Shown in pieces: positions 42,815 to 52,661 of a stretch of 64,000 nt of DNA. The notes beneath the pieces are model-generated. The model did no database searches and was not told the DNA's origin. It saw only the letters and a program-made list of their open reading frames with translations. Positions within the stretch are counted from its first letter, which is position 1. Each line of letters opens with the position of its first letter. A program made the position numbers and the translations under genes. The DNA lies in NCBI RefSeq assembly GCF_000719345.1, contig NZ_JOFX01000024.1:1-64000 (forward strand). The letters are read 5' to 3'. The stretch is from Streptomyces sp. NRRL F-2664. Lineage in GTDB: Bacteria; Actinomycetota; Actinomycetes; Streptomycetales; Streptomycetaceae.

Positions 42815-44134
42815 TCAGGGGTAGAGCAGGTACCGTGCGCGCACCGCCTCGAAGCGGGCGAGCCCCGCCGCCCAGTCGCCCGCGACTTCCTCCACCCCGG
42901 CCCCCGCGTCCACCAGCTTCCGCACCCGGTCCGAGCCGGTCAGCCGGTCGATCCAGTGGTCCGCCCGCCAGCCGAAGCCGCTCCACACCCGGCGCGCGGT
43001 GACCAGCAGGGCGATGCCGGCCCGCACGGGGTCGAAGGCCTCCCGGTCGTGCACGATCAGCCGGACCCCGCCGCACACCTTCCCCGCGTGCTTGGAGAAG
43101 GACGGCGTGAAGTACGCCTCCCGGAACCACACCCCGGGCAGCCCCAGCCCGTTCGCCGCCTCGGCCCACCGCCGGTCGATCCCCTCCGCCCCCAGCACCT
43201 CGAACGGGGTGGTCGTCCCGCGCCCCTCCGAGAGGTTCGTCCCCTCGAAGAGGCAGGTCCCGGCGTACGCGAGAGCCGTGTCCGGCGTCGGCATGTTCGG
43301 GCTCGGCGGCACCCACGGCAGACCGGTCTGCCCGAAGAACGCCCCGCGCCGCCACCCGGTCATCGCCACCGTGGTCAGCCTCACCGGGGCGGCGCCCAGG
43401 AACTCGCCGTTGAAGAGCCGCGCCAGCTCGGCCGCCGTCATCCCGTGCGCGAGAGCGATCGGCTCGCGGCCCACGAAGCTCGCGTACGGCCGCTCCAGCA
43501 CCGGTCCCGCGGCCCGCCGGCCGCCCACCGGGTTGGGCCGGTCCAGCACCACCACCGCCTTCCCGGCGAGGGCGGCCGCGCGCATGCAGTCGTAGAGGGT
43601 CCAGATGTAGGTGTAGAAGCGCGCCCCGACGTCCTGGATGTCGAAGACGACGGTGTCGATGCCGGCCGCCGTGAACACGTCGGCGAGCCGCTGCCCGCTC
43701 GTGTCGTAGGTGTCGTACACGGGCAGTCCCGTCGCCGGGTCCCGCGAGGCCCCCTCGGACCCCCCGGCCTGCGCCGTCCCGCGGAAGCCGTGCTCGGGTC
43801 CGAACACCGCGACGAGGTCGACCCGTTCGTCCGCGTGCAGTACGTCGACCAGGTGGCGGGCGTCCGCGGTGATCCCGGTGGGGTTGGTGACCACCCCCAC
43901 CTTCTGCCCGGCCAGCACGGCGTACCCGTCCGCGGCGAGCCGCTCGAAGCCGGTACGCACCCGCCCCGCCGGACGCGGCGAGGCCGTGCCCGCGGTGCCC
44001 ACCGCTCCGGCGGTACCCGCCCCGGCCGCGGTGCCCGCCGCCCCCGCGGTCGTCGTCGTTCCCGACGCGCCCACCGCGGCCGCCGCACCCATGGCCCCCG
44101 CCAGCCCCAGCACCCCGCGTCGCGACAGCGTCAT
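42815..44134 (-). CDS. namZ: Secreted DUF1343 exo-beta-N-acetylmuramidase (NamZ family)
   Basis: A 439-residue exported enzyme. The N-terminus MTLSRRGVLGLAGAMGAAAA is a Tat-type signal (SRRGVLG), followed by an Ala/Gly/Thr-rich stretch. The DUF1343 core starts near residue 60: GQKVGVVTNPTGITADARH, AVFGPEHGFRGTAQAGG, VFDIQDVGARFYTYIWTL, VVVLDRPNPVGG, FVGREPIALAHGMTAAELA and SPNMPTPDTALAYAGTCLFEGTNLSEGRGTT. Characterised NamZ proteins release terminal N-acetylmuramic acid from peptidoglycan fragments, so this one likely recycles cell-wall pieces. Confidence 0.88.
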   Translation of the reverse strand: MTLSRRGVLGLAGAMGAAAAVGASGTTTTAGAAGTAAGAGTAGAVGTAGTASPRPAGRVRTGFERLAADGYAVLAGQKVGVVTNPTGITADARHLVDVLHADERVDLVAVFGPEHGFRGTAQAGGSEGASRDPATGLPVYDTYDTSGQRLADVFTAAGIDTVVFDIQDVGARFYTYIWTLYDCMRAAALAGKAVVVLDRPNPVGGRRAAGPVLERPYASFVGREPIALAHGMTAAELARLFNGEFLGAAPVRLTTVAMTGWRRGAFFGQTGLPWVPPSPNMPTPDTALAYAGTCLFEGTNLSEGRGTTTPFEVLGAEGIDRRWAEAANGLGLPGVWFREAYFTPSFSKHAGKVCGGVRLIVHDREAFDPVRAGIALLVTARRVWSGFGWRADHWIDRLTGSDRVRKLVDAGAGVEEVAGDWAAGLARFEAVRARYLLYP

Positions 44135-44169
44135 CCCGCCACGCTAAGCAGCGCGGCCCTTCCGCCCTC

Positions 44170-44187
44170 ACATACCGACCGGTTAGT
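44170..44187. promoter_or_regulatory. TetR-type operator before the SDR/ligase operon
   Basis: ACATACCGACCGGTTAGT is a partial palindrome of the TACCGACCGGTCGGTA class, lying 48 bp before the SDR start. Compare 29023-29042 and 49868-49887. Confidence 0.55.
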
Positions 44188-44235
44188 CTGCCCGGATCCG
44201 CCATCCGGCGGTGGCCGCACGAGAGGTGTGATCCC

Positions 44236-45000
44236 GTGAACGCGTACCAGGACCAGCGAGTCGTCGTCACCGGTGCGGGCGGCGGCATCGGCGCCGCACT
44301 CGCCCAGCGCTTCGCGGCCGAAGGCGCCACCGTGGTCGTCAACGACGTCGACCCCGCCCGGGCAGCCGCCGTGGCCGCCGGGATCGGCCCCCGGGCGATC
44401 CCGCTCCCGGGCGACGCCTCGCAGATCGTGGCCGAGGCGCGCGAGGCCCTCGGTGGGACGGTCGACGTCTACTGCGCCAACGCCGGACTCGCCTCCGGCG
44501 GCGACGCCGGCGCCGACGAGGGCGTCTGGGAGGCGGCCTGGAACGTCAACGTGATGGCCCACGTCCGCGCCGCCCGGCTGCTGCTGCCCGACTGGCTGGA
44601 GCGGGGGAGCGGCCGCTTCGTGTCCACCGTCTCCGCCGCGGGACTGCTGAGCATGATCGGCGCGGCCCCGTACAGTGTCACCAAGCACGGCGCGCTCGCC
44701 TTCGCCGAATGGCTGTCGCTGACCTACCGGCACCGCGGTGTCCAGGTCCACGCCATCTGCCCGCAAGGAGTACGCACCGACATGCTGACCGCCGCCGGCT
44801 CCGCGGGCGCACTCGTCCTCGCACCGACCGCGATCGAGCCGGAAGCGGTGGCGGACACGCTGTTCGACGGCATGGAGAAGGGCCGCTTCTTGATCCTCCC
44901 GCACCCCGAGGTCGCCGACTACTACGCGGTCCGCGCCACCGACCCGGACCGCTGGCTGAGCGGCATGAACCACCTCCAGCAGACATGGGAGACCAGGTGA
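44236..45000 (+). CDS. Short-chain dehydrogenase/reductase
   Basis: A 254-residue NAD(P)-dependent oxidoreductase. The cofactor loop TGAGGGIGAAL is near residue 11, the structural motif CANAG near 82, the catalytic Ser in VSTVSAAGLLSMIG, and YSVTK near 149. GAGAGGTG precedes the GTG start. The stop overlaps the start of the acyl-CoA ligase (GTGA), so they are co-expressed. It probably acts on a hydroxy- or keto-acyl intermediate, given its neighbours. Confidence 0.92.
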   Translation: MNAYQDQRVVVTGAGGGIGAALAQRFAAEGATVVVNDVDPARAAAVAAGIGPRAIPLPGDASQIVAEAREALGGTVDVYCANAGLASGGDAGADEGVWEAAWNVNVMAHVRAARLLLPDWLERGSGRFVSTVSAAGLLSMIGAAPYSVTKHGALAFAEWLSLTYRHRGVQVHAICPQGVRTDMLTAAGSAGALVLAPTAIEPEAVADTLFDGMEKGRFLILPHPEVADYYAVRATDPDRWLSGMNHLQQTWETR

Positions 45001-46766
45001 CCTCCGGCTCCGGCACCGGCTCAGCCTCCGCGTCCGCCTCCCGCCCCTGGCTGGGCCTGCTCGCCCCGGTCCAGCGGGCACCCGTCACACCGCCGCCCAC
45101 CGTGCTGCACGCCTTCCGGGAGGCCGTGGCCCGCGCCCCCGGACGCGCCGCGCTCGCCTACTTCGACGGCCGGATCGGATACGCCGAGGCAGACGCGCTC
45201 TCCGACTCCGTCGCCGGCCACCTCGCGGCGCGCGGCGTCCGCCGCGGCGACCGGGTCGCCGTCATGCTCCAGAACACCCCCCACTTCGTCCTGGCCGTCC
45301 TCGCCGCCTGGAAGACCGGGGCCGTCGTCGTCCCCCTCAACCCCATGTACAAGTCCGGCGAGGTCGGCCACGTCCTGCACGACTCCGGCGCCGCCGCGCT
45401 CGTCTGCGACGGCAGCGCATGGGAGGCGTACCTGCGGGAGGCCGTCCGGGGCAGCGCCGTGCGCAGTGTCCTGACCGCCTCCGACCGCGACTTCCAGACC
45501 CGCAACGACCCGCGGATCTTCGCGGCCCTGCCTGGGGCCCCCGCCCCGGTGCCGCCGTCCATACCGCACCAGCAGACCGCGCCCGCGGACGCAGGAGCCG
45601 GACCCGCAGCCGCGACCGCCGGACCGGACGGCGGCCCGCCGCACACCGCCGACCTCGCCACCGTCGCCCGCCGGGGCCACCGCGCCCCGGACGGCCCCGC
45701 CCCCACCGCCGCCGACACCGCCCTGATCAGCTACACCTCGGGGACCAGCGGCACCCCCAAGGGCGCCATGAACCCGCACGGCGCGCTCACCTACAACGCC
45801 GTGCGACAGGTCACCTCCCACCCCGTCCCCGAGGGCGCCGGCTACTTCGCCCTCGCACCCCTCTTCCACATCACCGGCATGGTCTGCGAACTGGCCGCCT
45901 GCTTCGTCAACGCCGGCACCCTCGTCCTCGCCCACCGCTTCGACGCCGGCGCCGTCCTCGACGCCTTCCTGGAACACCGCCCCGCCTACACCGTCGGCCC
46001 GGCCACCGCCTTCATGGCCCTCGCCGCCCACCCCGCCGTCACCCCGGGCCACTTCGCGTCCTTCCAGGTGGTCTCCTCCGGCGGCGCCCCCCTGCCGCCC
46101 GCGCTCGTCGAACGCCTTCGCACCGCCTTCGGTTTCTACCTGCGCAACGGCTACGGCCTCACCGAGTGCACCGCCCCCTGCGCCACCGTGCCCGTGCACC
46201 TCGAAGCCCCGGTCGACCCCGCCTCCGGCACCCTCTCCGTGGGCCTGCCCGGCGCCGACACGATCGTCCGCATCCTCGACGAGCAGGGGGCCGAACTGCC
46301 CCTCGGCCGGACCGGCGAGATCGCCGTACGCGGCCCCCAGGTCGTGCCCGGCTACTGGAACCTGCCCGACGAAACGGCGGAGGCCTTCCCGGACGGCGAA
46401 CTGCGCACCGGCGACGTCGGCTTCATGGACCCCGACGGCTGGCTCTACGTCGTCGACCGCAAGAAGGACATGATCAACGCCTCGGGTTTCAAGGTCTGGC
46501 CCCGCGAGGTCGAGGACGTGCTCTACACCCACCCCGCCGTCCGCGAGGCCGCGGTCGTCGGCGTCCCCGACCCGTACCGCGGGGAGAGCGTCAAGGCGTA
46601 CGTGAGCCTGCGCCCGGGCGCACCCGCCGAGCCCGACGAGCTGTCCGCCTACTGCGCCGAGCGCCTCGCCGCGTACAAATACCCGCGCCAGGTCGAGATC
46701 CTGCCTGTCCTTCCGAAGACGACCAGTGGCAAGATCCTGCGACGGGAACTGCGCGACCGCGGCTGA
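44997..46766 (+). CDS. Long-chain acyl-CoA ligase (FadD-like)
   Basis: A 589-residue AMP-forming ligase that activates a carboxylic acid to acyl-CoA. Motifs: the P-loop ISYTSGTSGTPKGAM, GYGLTECTAP, the hinge region TGDVGFMDPDGWLYVVDRKKDMI, and the catalytic Lys in PKTTSGKILRREL. An Ala/Gly/Pro-rich insertion of about 60 residues lies near 185-240. The GTG at 44997 overlapping the SDR stop, with GGGAGA upstream, is preferred; an ATG at 44985 is possible. It belongs to the SDR-ligase-TetR unit. Confidence 0.92.
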   Translation: MTSGSGTGSASASASRPWLGLLAPVQRAPVTPPPTVLHAFREAVARAPGRAALAYFDGRIGYAEADALSDSVAGHLAARGVRRGDRVAVMLQNTPHFVLAVLAAWKTGAVVVPLNPMYKSGEVGHVLHDSGAAALVCDGSAWEAYLREAVRGSAVRSVLTASDRDFQTRNDPRIFAALPGAPAPVPPSIPHQQTAPADAGAGPAAATAGPDGGPPHTADLATVARRGHRAPDGPAPTAADTALISYTSGTSGTPKGAMNPHGALTYNAVRQVTSHPVPEGAGYFALAPLFHITGMVCELAACFVNAGTLVLAHRFDAGAVLDAFLEHRPAYTVGPATAFMALAAHPAVTPGHFASFQVVSSGGAPLPPALVERLRTAFGFYLRNGYGLTECTAPCATVPVHLEAPVDPASGTLSVGLPGADTIVRILDEQGAELPLGRTGEIAVRGPQVVPGYWNLPDETAEAFPDGELRTGDVGFMDPDGWLYVVDRKKDMINASGFKVWPREVEDVLYTHPAVREAAVVGVPDPYRGESVKAYVSLRPGAPAEPDELSAYCAERLAAYKYPRQVEILPVLPKTTSGKILRRELRDRG

Positions 46767-46788
46767 AAACAGTCGGAGGGTCGTACAG

Positions 46789-46805
46789 CTGGTCGCAGCG
46801 ACCAG
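46789..46805. promoter_or_regulatory. 17-bp perfect palindrome before the TetR gene
   Basis: CTGGTCG-CAG-CGACCAG, with seven-base perfect arms, lies between the ligase stop and the TetR start at 46834. It may be an autoregulatory site, or could influence message stability. Confidence 0.5.
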
Positions 46806-46833
46806 GCAGAACGAGAAGAGGAAGGTCAGCACC

Positions 46834-47439
46834 ATGGCGGCCAGGACAACGGAACCCGCAGGCACGTACGAAGCCCCGGTACCGCAGCGGCTGCTGGCCG
46901 TCGCCACCCGGTTGTTCGCCGAGCGCGGCTACGACCGCACGTCCGTCCAGGAGATCGTGGAGGCGGCCGGGGTCACCAAGGGGGCGCTCTACCACTACTT
47001 CGGGTCCAAGGACGACCTGCTGCACGAGGTGTACGCGCGGATGCTGCGCCTGCAGCAGCAGCGCCTCGACGCGGTGGCCGCCTCCGACGCCCCCGTCGAG
47101 GAACGCCTGCGGGCCGCGGCCGCCGACGTGGTCGTCACCACCATCGAGAACCTCGACGACGCCATGATCTTCTTCCGCTCGATGCACCAGCTCAGCCCCG
47201 AGAAGTACAAGCAGGTCCGGGCGGAACGCCGGCGCTACCACGAGCGGTTCCGGGCGCTGATCGAGGAGGGTCAGCGGACCGGCGTGTTCTCCACCGCCAC
47301 CCCCGCCGACCTGGTGGTGGACTACCACTTCGGGTCCGTGCACCACCTGTCCACCTGGTACCGGGCGGACGGCCCGCTCACGCCGCAGCAGGTCGCCGAC
47401 CACCTCGCGGACCTGCTGCTGCGGGCCCTGCGGCCCTGA
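46834..47439 (+). CDS. TetR-family regulator of acyl catabolism genes
   Basis: A 201-residue regulator with the helix-turn-helix PQRLLAVATRLFAERGYDRTSVQEIVEAAGVTKGALYHYFGSKDDLL (about residues 16-63). The C-terminal domain (TTIENLDDAMIFFRSMHQLSPEKYKQVRAERRRYHERFRALI) resembles KstR2/FadR-like TetR regulators, which sense acyl-CoAs. AAGAGGAAGG precedes the ATG. It is the third gene after SDR and ligase and ends convergently with the dehydrogenase-kinase pair. Both units have TACCGACC-type sites upstream, so it is the best candidate to control both. Confidence 0.88.
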   Translation: MAARTTEPAGTYEAPVPQRLLAVATRLFAERGYDRTSVQEIVEAAGVTKGALYHYFGSKDDLLHEVYARMLRLQQQRLDAVAASDAPVEERLRAAAADVVVTTIENLDDAMIFFRSMHQLSPEKYKQVRAERRRYHERFRALIEEGQRTGVFSTATPADLVVDYHFGSVHHLSTWYRADGPLTPQQVADHLADLLLRALRP

Positions 47440-47450
47440 CGATCGGGGAC

Positions 47451-47470
47451 CGGCGGGCGGCCGCCCGCCG
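47451..47470. terminator. 20-bp GC palindrome between convergent genes
   Basis: CGGCGGGCGGCCGCCCGCCG is a perfect palindrome just past the TetR stop, followed by another GGGCCC-type pair. It probably acts as a terminator for one or both of the convergent genes. Confidence 0.45.
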
Positions 47471-47513
47471 AGGCCGGGCCCGCTCCGGGGCCCGGGACCC
47501 GCTCCTGCGGAAG

Positions 47514-48746
<1,233 letters not shown>

Positions 48747-48756
48747 GCCGGGTCCC

Positions 48757-49797
48757 TCAGCCTTCCTGCAGTTCCTGGAAAGTGGTCAGTCCGTGCTCGA
48801 TGAAGACGGGAACCAGGTCGCCGATCCGGTCGAAGCCGGCGCCCACGGTCTGCCCGAGCGTGTAGCGGTAGTGGATGCCCTCCAGGATCACCGCGAGCTT
48901 GAACCAGGCGAAGGCCGTGTACCAGGCGATGGCCCCGGTGTCCCGCCCCGACCGGGCGGCGTACCGCTCGACCAGCTCGGCGGGCGCCGGATGGCCCGGG
49001 GCCCCGCTCGTCGTGCTGACCGGCGATGCGGTCGGCCCCAGGTCGGAGCTGTACATCACCAGCAGCCCGAGATCGGTCAGCGGATCCCCGAGCGTGGACA
49101 TCTCCCAGTCCAGCACCGCCCGGATCGAGTGGTCCGGGCCGCCGATCAGGACGTTGTCCAGCCGGTAGTCGCCGTGCACCACCGTCGGGGCGGGGGAGTG
49201 GGGCAGGCGGCGGCCCAGGGCGGCGTGCAGTTCGTCGATCCCGGCGAGCTCGCGCCCCCGGGACGCCGCGAGCTGCTTGCCCCAGCGCCGCAACTGCCGG
49301 TCGAGGAAGCCCTCGGGCCGGCCGAAGTCGCCCAGGCCCACCGCCCCCGGGTCCACCGCGTGCAGCTCGACCAGCGTGTCCACCAGTCCCAGCACCGCCT
49401 GCCGGGTGCGCTCCGGGCCGATCGCCGCGAGCTCTCCGGCCGTGCGGTACGGCACCCCGTCCACGTACTCCATGACGTAGAACGGCGCCCCGAGCACGGC
49501 CTCGTCCTCGCACAGCAGCACCGGCTCCGGCACCGGCACCGCCGTCCCGTGCAGGGCCGCGATGACCCGGTGCTCGCGGCGCATGTCGTGGGCGGTGGCC
49601 AGTACATGGCCCAGCGGCGGCCGGCGCACCACCCAGCGGGCGGTCCCGTCGGTCACCTCGTACGTGAGGTTCGACCGGCCCCCCTCGATCAGCCGGCCGC
49701 GCAGCGCACCGGCCACGAGCCCGGGGCGGGCCCGGTCCAGATGGCCGCGCAGCCGCTCCAGGTCCAGGCCTCGGGGATCGGCCGGGGCTGAGGTCAT
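48757..49797 (-). CDS. Phosphotransferase-family protein, candidate 4-hydroxyacyl-CoA kinase
   Basis: A 346-residue aminoglycoside-phosphotransferase-fold protein. The substrate and ATP regions are LIEGGRSNLTYEVTDG and RRPPLGHVLATAHDMRREHRVIAAL. The catalytic loop VVHGDYRLDNVLI and the metal-binding VLDWEMSTLGDPLTDLG are intact, so it should be active. It lies ten bases before the ACAD11-type dehydrogenase gene on the same strand, the split equivalent of human ACAD10/11. ATG 49797 is used. The upstream TetR-type operator is 71-90 bp from the start. Confidence 0.88.
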   Translation of the reverse strand: MTSAPADPRGLDLERLRGHLDRARPGLVAGALRGRLIEGGRSNLTYEVTDGTARWVVRRPPLGHVLATAHDMRREHRVIAALHGTAVPVPEPVLLCEDEAVLGAPFYVMEYVDGVPYRTAGELAAIGPERTRQAVLGLVDTLVELHAVDPGAVGLGDFGRPEGFLDRQLRRWGKQLAASRGRELAGIDELHAALGRRLPHSPAPTVVHGDYRLDNVLIGGPDHSIRAVLDWEMSTLGDPLTDLGLLVMYSSDLGPTASPVSTTSGAPGHPAPAELVERYAARSGRDTGAIAWYTAFAWFKLAVILEGIHYRYTLGQTVGAGFDRIGDLVPVFIEHGLTTFQELQEG

Positions 49798-49867
49798 GGC
49801 GCGCACCTTTCGTGCGAGGGTCGAGGAAAGCAGCGGCGGTGCGTCGCGTGCACCACCGCACCGTCAT

Positions 49868-49887
49868 CATGCCGACCAGTCGGTATG
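49868..49887. promoter_or_regulatory. TetR-type operator before the kinase/dehydrogenase operon
   Basis: CATGCCGACCAGTCGGTATG is an imperfect 20-bp palindrome of the same class as 44170-44187. It lies between the metallo-hydrolase end and the phosphotransferase start. Confidence 0.6.
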
Positions 49888-49920
49888 CCGTCCAGAGGGC
49901 GGGCCGAAAGAACCCCGGCC

Positions 49921-50871
49921 CTATGCGTGGCAGAGGATCGGCGTACCGCCGTTCATCAGCGTCATGTCCGTCAGGACCGCCAGGAGGTCCAGCGGAGAAC
50001 CCTCCGGCTCGCCGGCCAGCTCCGCGTACGCCCGGTGCACGTTCGCCACGAGCCGCTCGCTCTCCCGCCACGCCGCGAACTCGCCGAGGTCGGCCCGTCG
50101 GGCCACCTCCAGCGGTGCCAGCCCCTTGGCGTACCCGTCCCCGGCGAGCTGCGCCACGTACCGCAGGTAGCGCTCGGTGGAGTCGTAGGCCGACGGGTCG
50201 GTCAGCGGCCCGTGGCCCGGTACGACGGTCTCGGTGTCCAGCGTGCGCAGCAGGTCCAGGGCCCGCAGGGAGCCGGCCAGTGAGCCCATCGCCAGGAACG
50301 GCGTACCCCCGGCGAAGACCAGGTCCCCGGTGAAGACCACCCGCTGCGCGGGCAGCCAGACGACCGAGTCCCCGGTGGTGTGCGCGACGCCCGGGTGGAC
50401 GATCCGGACCTCGGTCGCGCCCACGTGCACAGTCGCCCGGTCGCCGTAGGTGAGGTCCGGGGCGGTGATGTCGACCGCCCCGAAGTCCGTGCCGGGCCAG
50501 ATCATCTCCAGCTGGTGCCCGGCGGCGAGCTGCTCGGCCCGCGCGTTCTCGTGCCCGAGGACCAGCGCCTCGGGGGTGAAGACGGAGTTGCCGTAGGTGT
50601 GGTCGCCGTGGTGGTGGGTGTTCACCACCGTCCGGGGGAGCGGCACCCCGGCCGCCGCGACGGCCTCGCGCAGCGCCAGGGCGCGGCGCTCGGTGGCGGC
50701 GGTGTCGACGAGCAGGGTCCGGCCGCCGTCGCTGACGAAGCCGGCGTTGTTCAGGCACCAGCCGCCGTCGGGCTGCACGTAGGCGTGCACCCCCGGCGCG
50801 GGCCGGACGAGGTACGGGTCGTCGACGGGCAACAGCGCTCTCCCCGGGTCGCGGTGACGGGCAGTCGGCAT
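49921..50871 (-). CDS. MBL-fold metallo-hydrolase
   Basis: A 316-residue metallo-beta-lactamase-fold protein. The metal motif VVNTHHHGDHTYGN (HxHxDH) is near residue 86, the further ligands are in GVAHTTGDSVVWLP and VVFTGDLVFAGG, and VVPGHGPLTD closes the site. No signal peptide. Members hydrolyse thioesters, lactones or phosphodiesters; next to acyl-CoA genes a thioesterase-like role is possible. It is on the same strand, upstream of the kinase-dehydrogenase pair, but the operator lies between them. Confidence 0.9.
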   Translation of the reverse strand: MPTARHRDPGRALLPVDDPYLVRPAPGVHAYVQPDGGWCLNNAGFVSDGGRTLLVDTAATERRALALREAVAAAGVPLPRTVVNTHHHGDHTYGNSVFTPEALVLGHENARAEQLAAGHQLEMIWPGTDFGAVDITAPDLTYGDRATVHVGATEVRIVHPGVAHTTGDSVVWLPAQRVVFTGDLVFAGGTPFLAMGSLAGSLRALDLLRTLDTETVVPGHGPLTDPSAYDSTERYLRYVAQLAGDGYAKGLAPLEVARRADLGEFAAWRESERLVANVHRAYAELAGEPEGSPLDLLAVLTDMTLMNGGTPILCHA

Positions 50872-50952
50872 CCTGCCGGCTGCCGCCGTGCCGGGGGAGG
50901 GCGGGTCGCCGCCCCGACCGGCTCCCGGGGAGCGGGTCGGGGGCGGCGCCGC

Positions 50953-51249
50953 TCAGTGGTCGTCGTAGTGCCCGTCGTGCTCGGCGTGCCGGTGCCCGTC
51001 GTGCAGGTAGTCGACGTGGTCGCCGTGCGGGACCGCCTCGTGCCCGCAGTCCGTGCCGTGCGCGTGTGCGTGGCCCTCGTGGGCCGTGTGCCCGGCCGGC
51101 TCGCACTCGTCCCAGTGCCCCGAGTGCTTCCGGTGCAGGTGGCCGTCGTGCGCGTAGTCGACGTGGTCGCCGTGCGGCACCGCCCGGTGACCGCAGTCCG
51201 CGCCGTGGACGTGCTCGTGCGTGGGGTGTTCGTGGTGGAGGGTCGTCAT
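50953..51249 (-). CDS. Histidine-rich tandem-repeat protein, probable metal binder
   Basis: A 98-residue protein with about 28 His. It is a direct duplication of a roughly 33-residue unit: HGADCGHRAVPHGDHVDYAHDG and HGTDCGHEAVPHGDHVDYLHDG, each followed by an H-rich tail. Cysteines sit in the DCGH of each unit, plus one in the linker. There is no signal peptide or membrane segment, so the protein should be cytosolic. Binding or storage of Zn, Ni or Co is a reasonable inference. A loose inverted repeat TAGTCCGA/TCGGCTA lies upstream at 51261-51279. No metal transporter is adjacent. Confidence 0.8.
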   Translation of the reverse strand: MTTLHHEHPTHEHVHGADCGHRAVPHGDHVDYAHDGHLHRKHSGHWDECEPAGHTAHEGHAHAHGTDCGHEAVPHGDHVDYLHDGHRHAEHDGHYDDH

Positions 51250-51332
51250 GGCGACGAGAGTAGTCCGAATGATCGGCTATCGCCCGTTGTGTCCGGACCT
51301 GTAGCGGGAAGTAGGACGATCCGGTCGGCGGA

Positions 51333-51650
51333 TCAGAGGATGACCGCCATCGCGAAGACCGCCAGTGCCACGGTGCACGCCACCACGGCCAGCGCCGACC
51401 GGGGTGCCAGCCCGGGCGGCCGGCCGGTCGCCAGCGCCCGGATCCGGCGGTGCGCCACTCCCAGGAACACCAGCCAGAGCAGCACGATCACCGCAGCCCC
51501 GGCCACCTCCGCCGACGAACCGGACCCGCGCAGCGCCTGCCGCAGCGCCAGCACCGCCACCACCGAGGACGCCAGCGTCGTACGCCGCCACGCGAGCCGG
51601 GTCCGCTCGGGCTGCAGCCCGGCGTCGCGGTCCGTGCCCGCCGCGCTCAC
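51333..51650 (-). CDS. DUF202 family membrane protein (second of pair)
   Basis: A 105-residue protein with about three membrane helices. It opens GLQPERTRLAWRRTTLASSVVAVLALRQALRG, which carries the ERTRLAWxRT signature of DUF202. The GTG at 51650 overlaps the stop of the preceding DUF202 gene (GTGA). The two are translated together and may form a heteromer. The family function is unknown. Confidence 0.85.
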   Translation of the reverse strand: MSAAGTDRDAGLQPERTRLAWRRTTLASSVVAVLALRQALRGSGSSAEVAGAAVIVLLWLVFLGVAHRRIRALATGRPPGLAPRSALAVVACTVALAVFAMAVIL

Positions 51651-52045
51651 CGGCCCGACGTCCAGCCCAGCAGCGACACCACCACCATCGCCACCGCCAC
51701 CAGCCCCACACCGAGGCTCAGCACCACCGGGAACCGTGACAGCGGCAGGTCCTCGTGCCGCCGCATCGCCCGCTCGCAGCGCACCCAGTGGTTCACCGCC
51801 CGCAGCGCACAGGCCGCACCCACGGCCAGCAGGGCGAAGGCCATCCCGACGCGCACCCCCCATCGCAGGTCGGGCAGGAACTGCTCGACGGCGAAACCGC
51901 CGCCGACCAGGGCCAGGGCGGTGCGGATCCAGGCGAGGAACGTGCGCTCGTTGGCCAGCGAGAAGCGGTAGTCGGGGGTGTCGCCCTCGTCCTTCAGCCG
52001 CGACGGCGCGAACCACAGGCGTACGTCCTTGACGAAGTCGATCAC
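51647..52045 (-). CDS. DUF202/YidH family membrane protein (first of pair)
   Basis: A 132-residue protein with three membrane helices after a cytoplasmic start. The signature LANERTFLAWIRTALALVGGGFAVEQFL is near residues 30-57. A basic loop VNHWVRCERAMRRHEDLPLSRFPVV precedes the last helix. It reads from a GTG at 52045, nine bases after the Nudix stop, and couples to the second DUF202 gene. The role is unknown. Confidence 0.88.
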   Translation of the reverse strand: MIDFVKDVRLWFAPSRLKDEGDTPDYRFSLANERTFLAWIRTALALVGGGFAVEQFLPDLRWGVRVGMAFALLAVGAACALRAVNHWVRCERAMRRHEDLPLSRFPVVLSLGVGLVAVAMVVVSLLGWTSGR

Positions 52046-52054
52046 CCGATCAAT

Positions 52055-52585
52055 CTACTGGCGGGGCTCCGGACGCGCGCGCAGCCGCCGGTAGGCCTCC
52101 AGCCCGTCCGGCACCCACGGCCAGTCCCCGGCCCCGACCCGCCGGTCCAGCTCCTCCCGCGTGAGGAAGGCGTGCCAGTCCACCTCCGAGACCTGGGGGG
52201 ACACCGACAGTTCGCACCGCACCTCGTACACGCAGGACCACCAGGCTCCGCCCGGGCCCTCGTACAGGAACTTGAACAGCGGCTCCGGCCGGGGAAGCCC
52301 CCGCACCCCCAGCTCCTCCTCGGCCTCCCTCAGCGCGGCCCGCGCGTAGGTCTCGCCGGCGCCGAGCACCCCGCCGACGAACATGTCGTAGTGCGAGGGG
52401 AAGACGAGCTTCGACGCCGTGCGCCGGTGCACGAAGATCCGGTCCTCGGCGTCCCTGGCCAGCACGAACACGCAGCGGTGGATCAGCCCGCGGGCGTAGA
52501 CCTCGCCGCGCCGGGCCTGCCCGGTGACCCGGTCGTCCCGGTCCACCACGTCCAGCACTTCATCAGCGGCACTCACGAGGTCCAT
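52055..52585 (-). CDS. Nudix hydrolase
   Basis: A 176-residue hydrolase with the full Nudix box GGVLGAGETYARAALREAEEELGV near residues 70-93. Flanking sequence RGLIHRCVFVLARDAEDRIFVHRRTASK is like isopentenyl-diphosphate isomerase-type or YfcD-type Nudix proteins. The substrate is unknown. It heads a same-strand run with the two DUF202 genes and is divergent from the FAD dehydrogenase, with 76 bp between starts. Confidence 0.9.
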   Translation of the reverse strand: MDLVSAADEVLDVVDRDDRVTGQARRGEVYARGLIHRCVFVLARDAEDRIFVHRRTASKLVFPSHYDMFVGGVLGAGETYARAALREAEEELGVRGLPRPEPLFKFLYEGPGGAWWSCVYEVRCELSVSPQVSEVDWHAFLTREELDRRVGAGDWPWVPDGLEAYRRLRARPEPRQ

Positions 52586-52661
52586 CCAACCACCGCTGTT
52601 GACGGGTTACCGCTCCGTAGCAAAGGATCTGCCCCACCAGCGACGGAGGACGGGTACCCGC

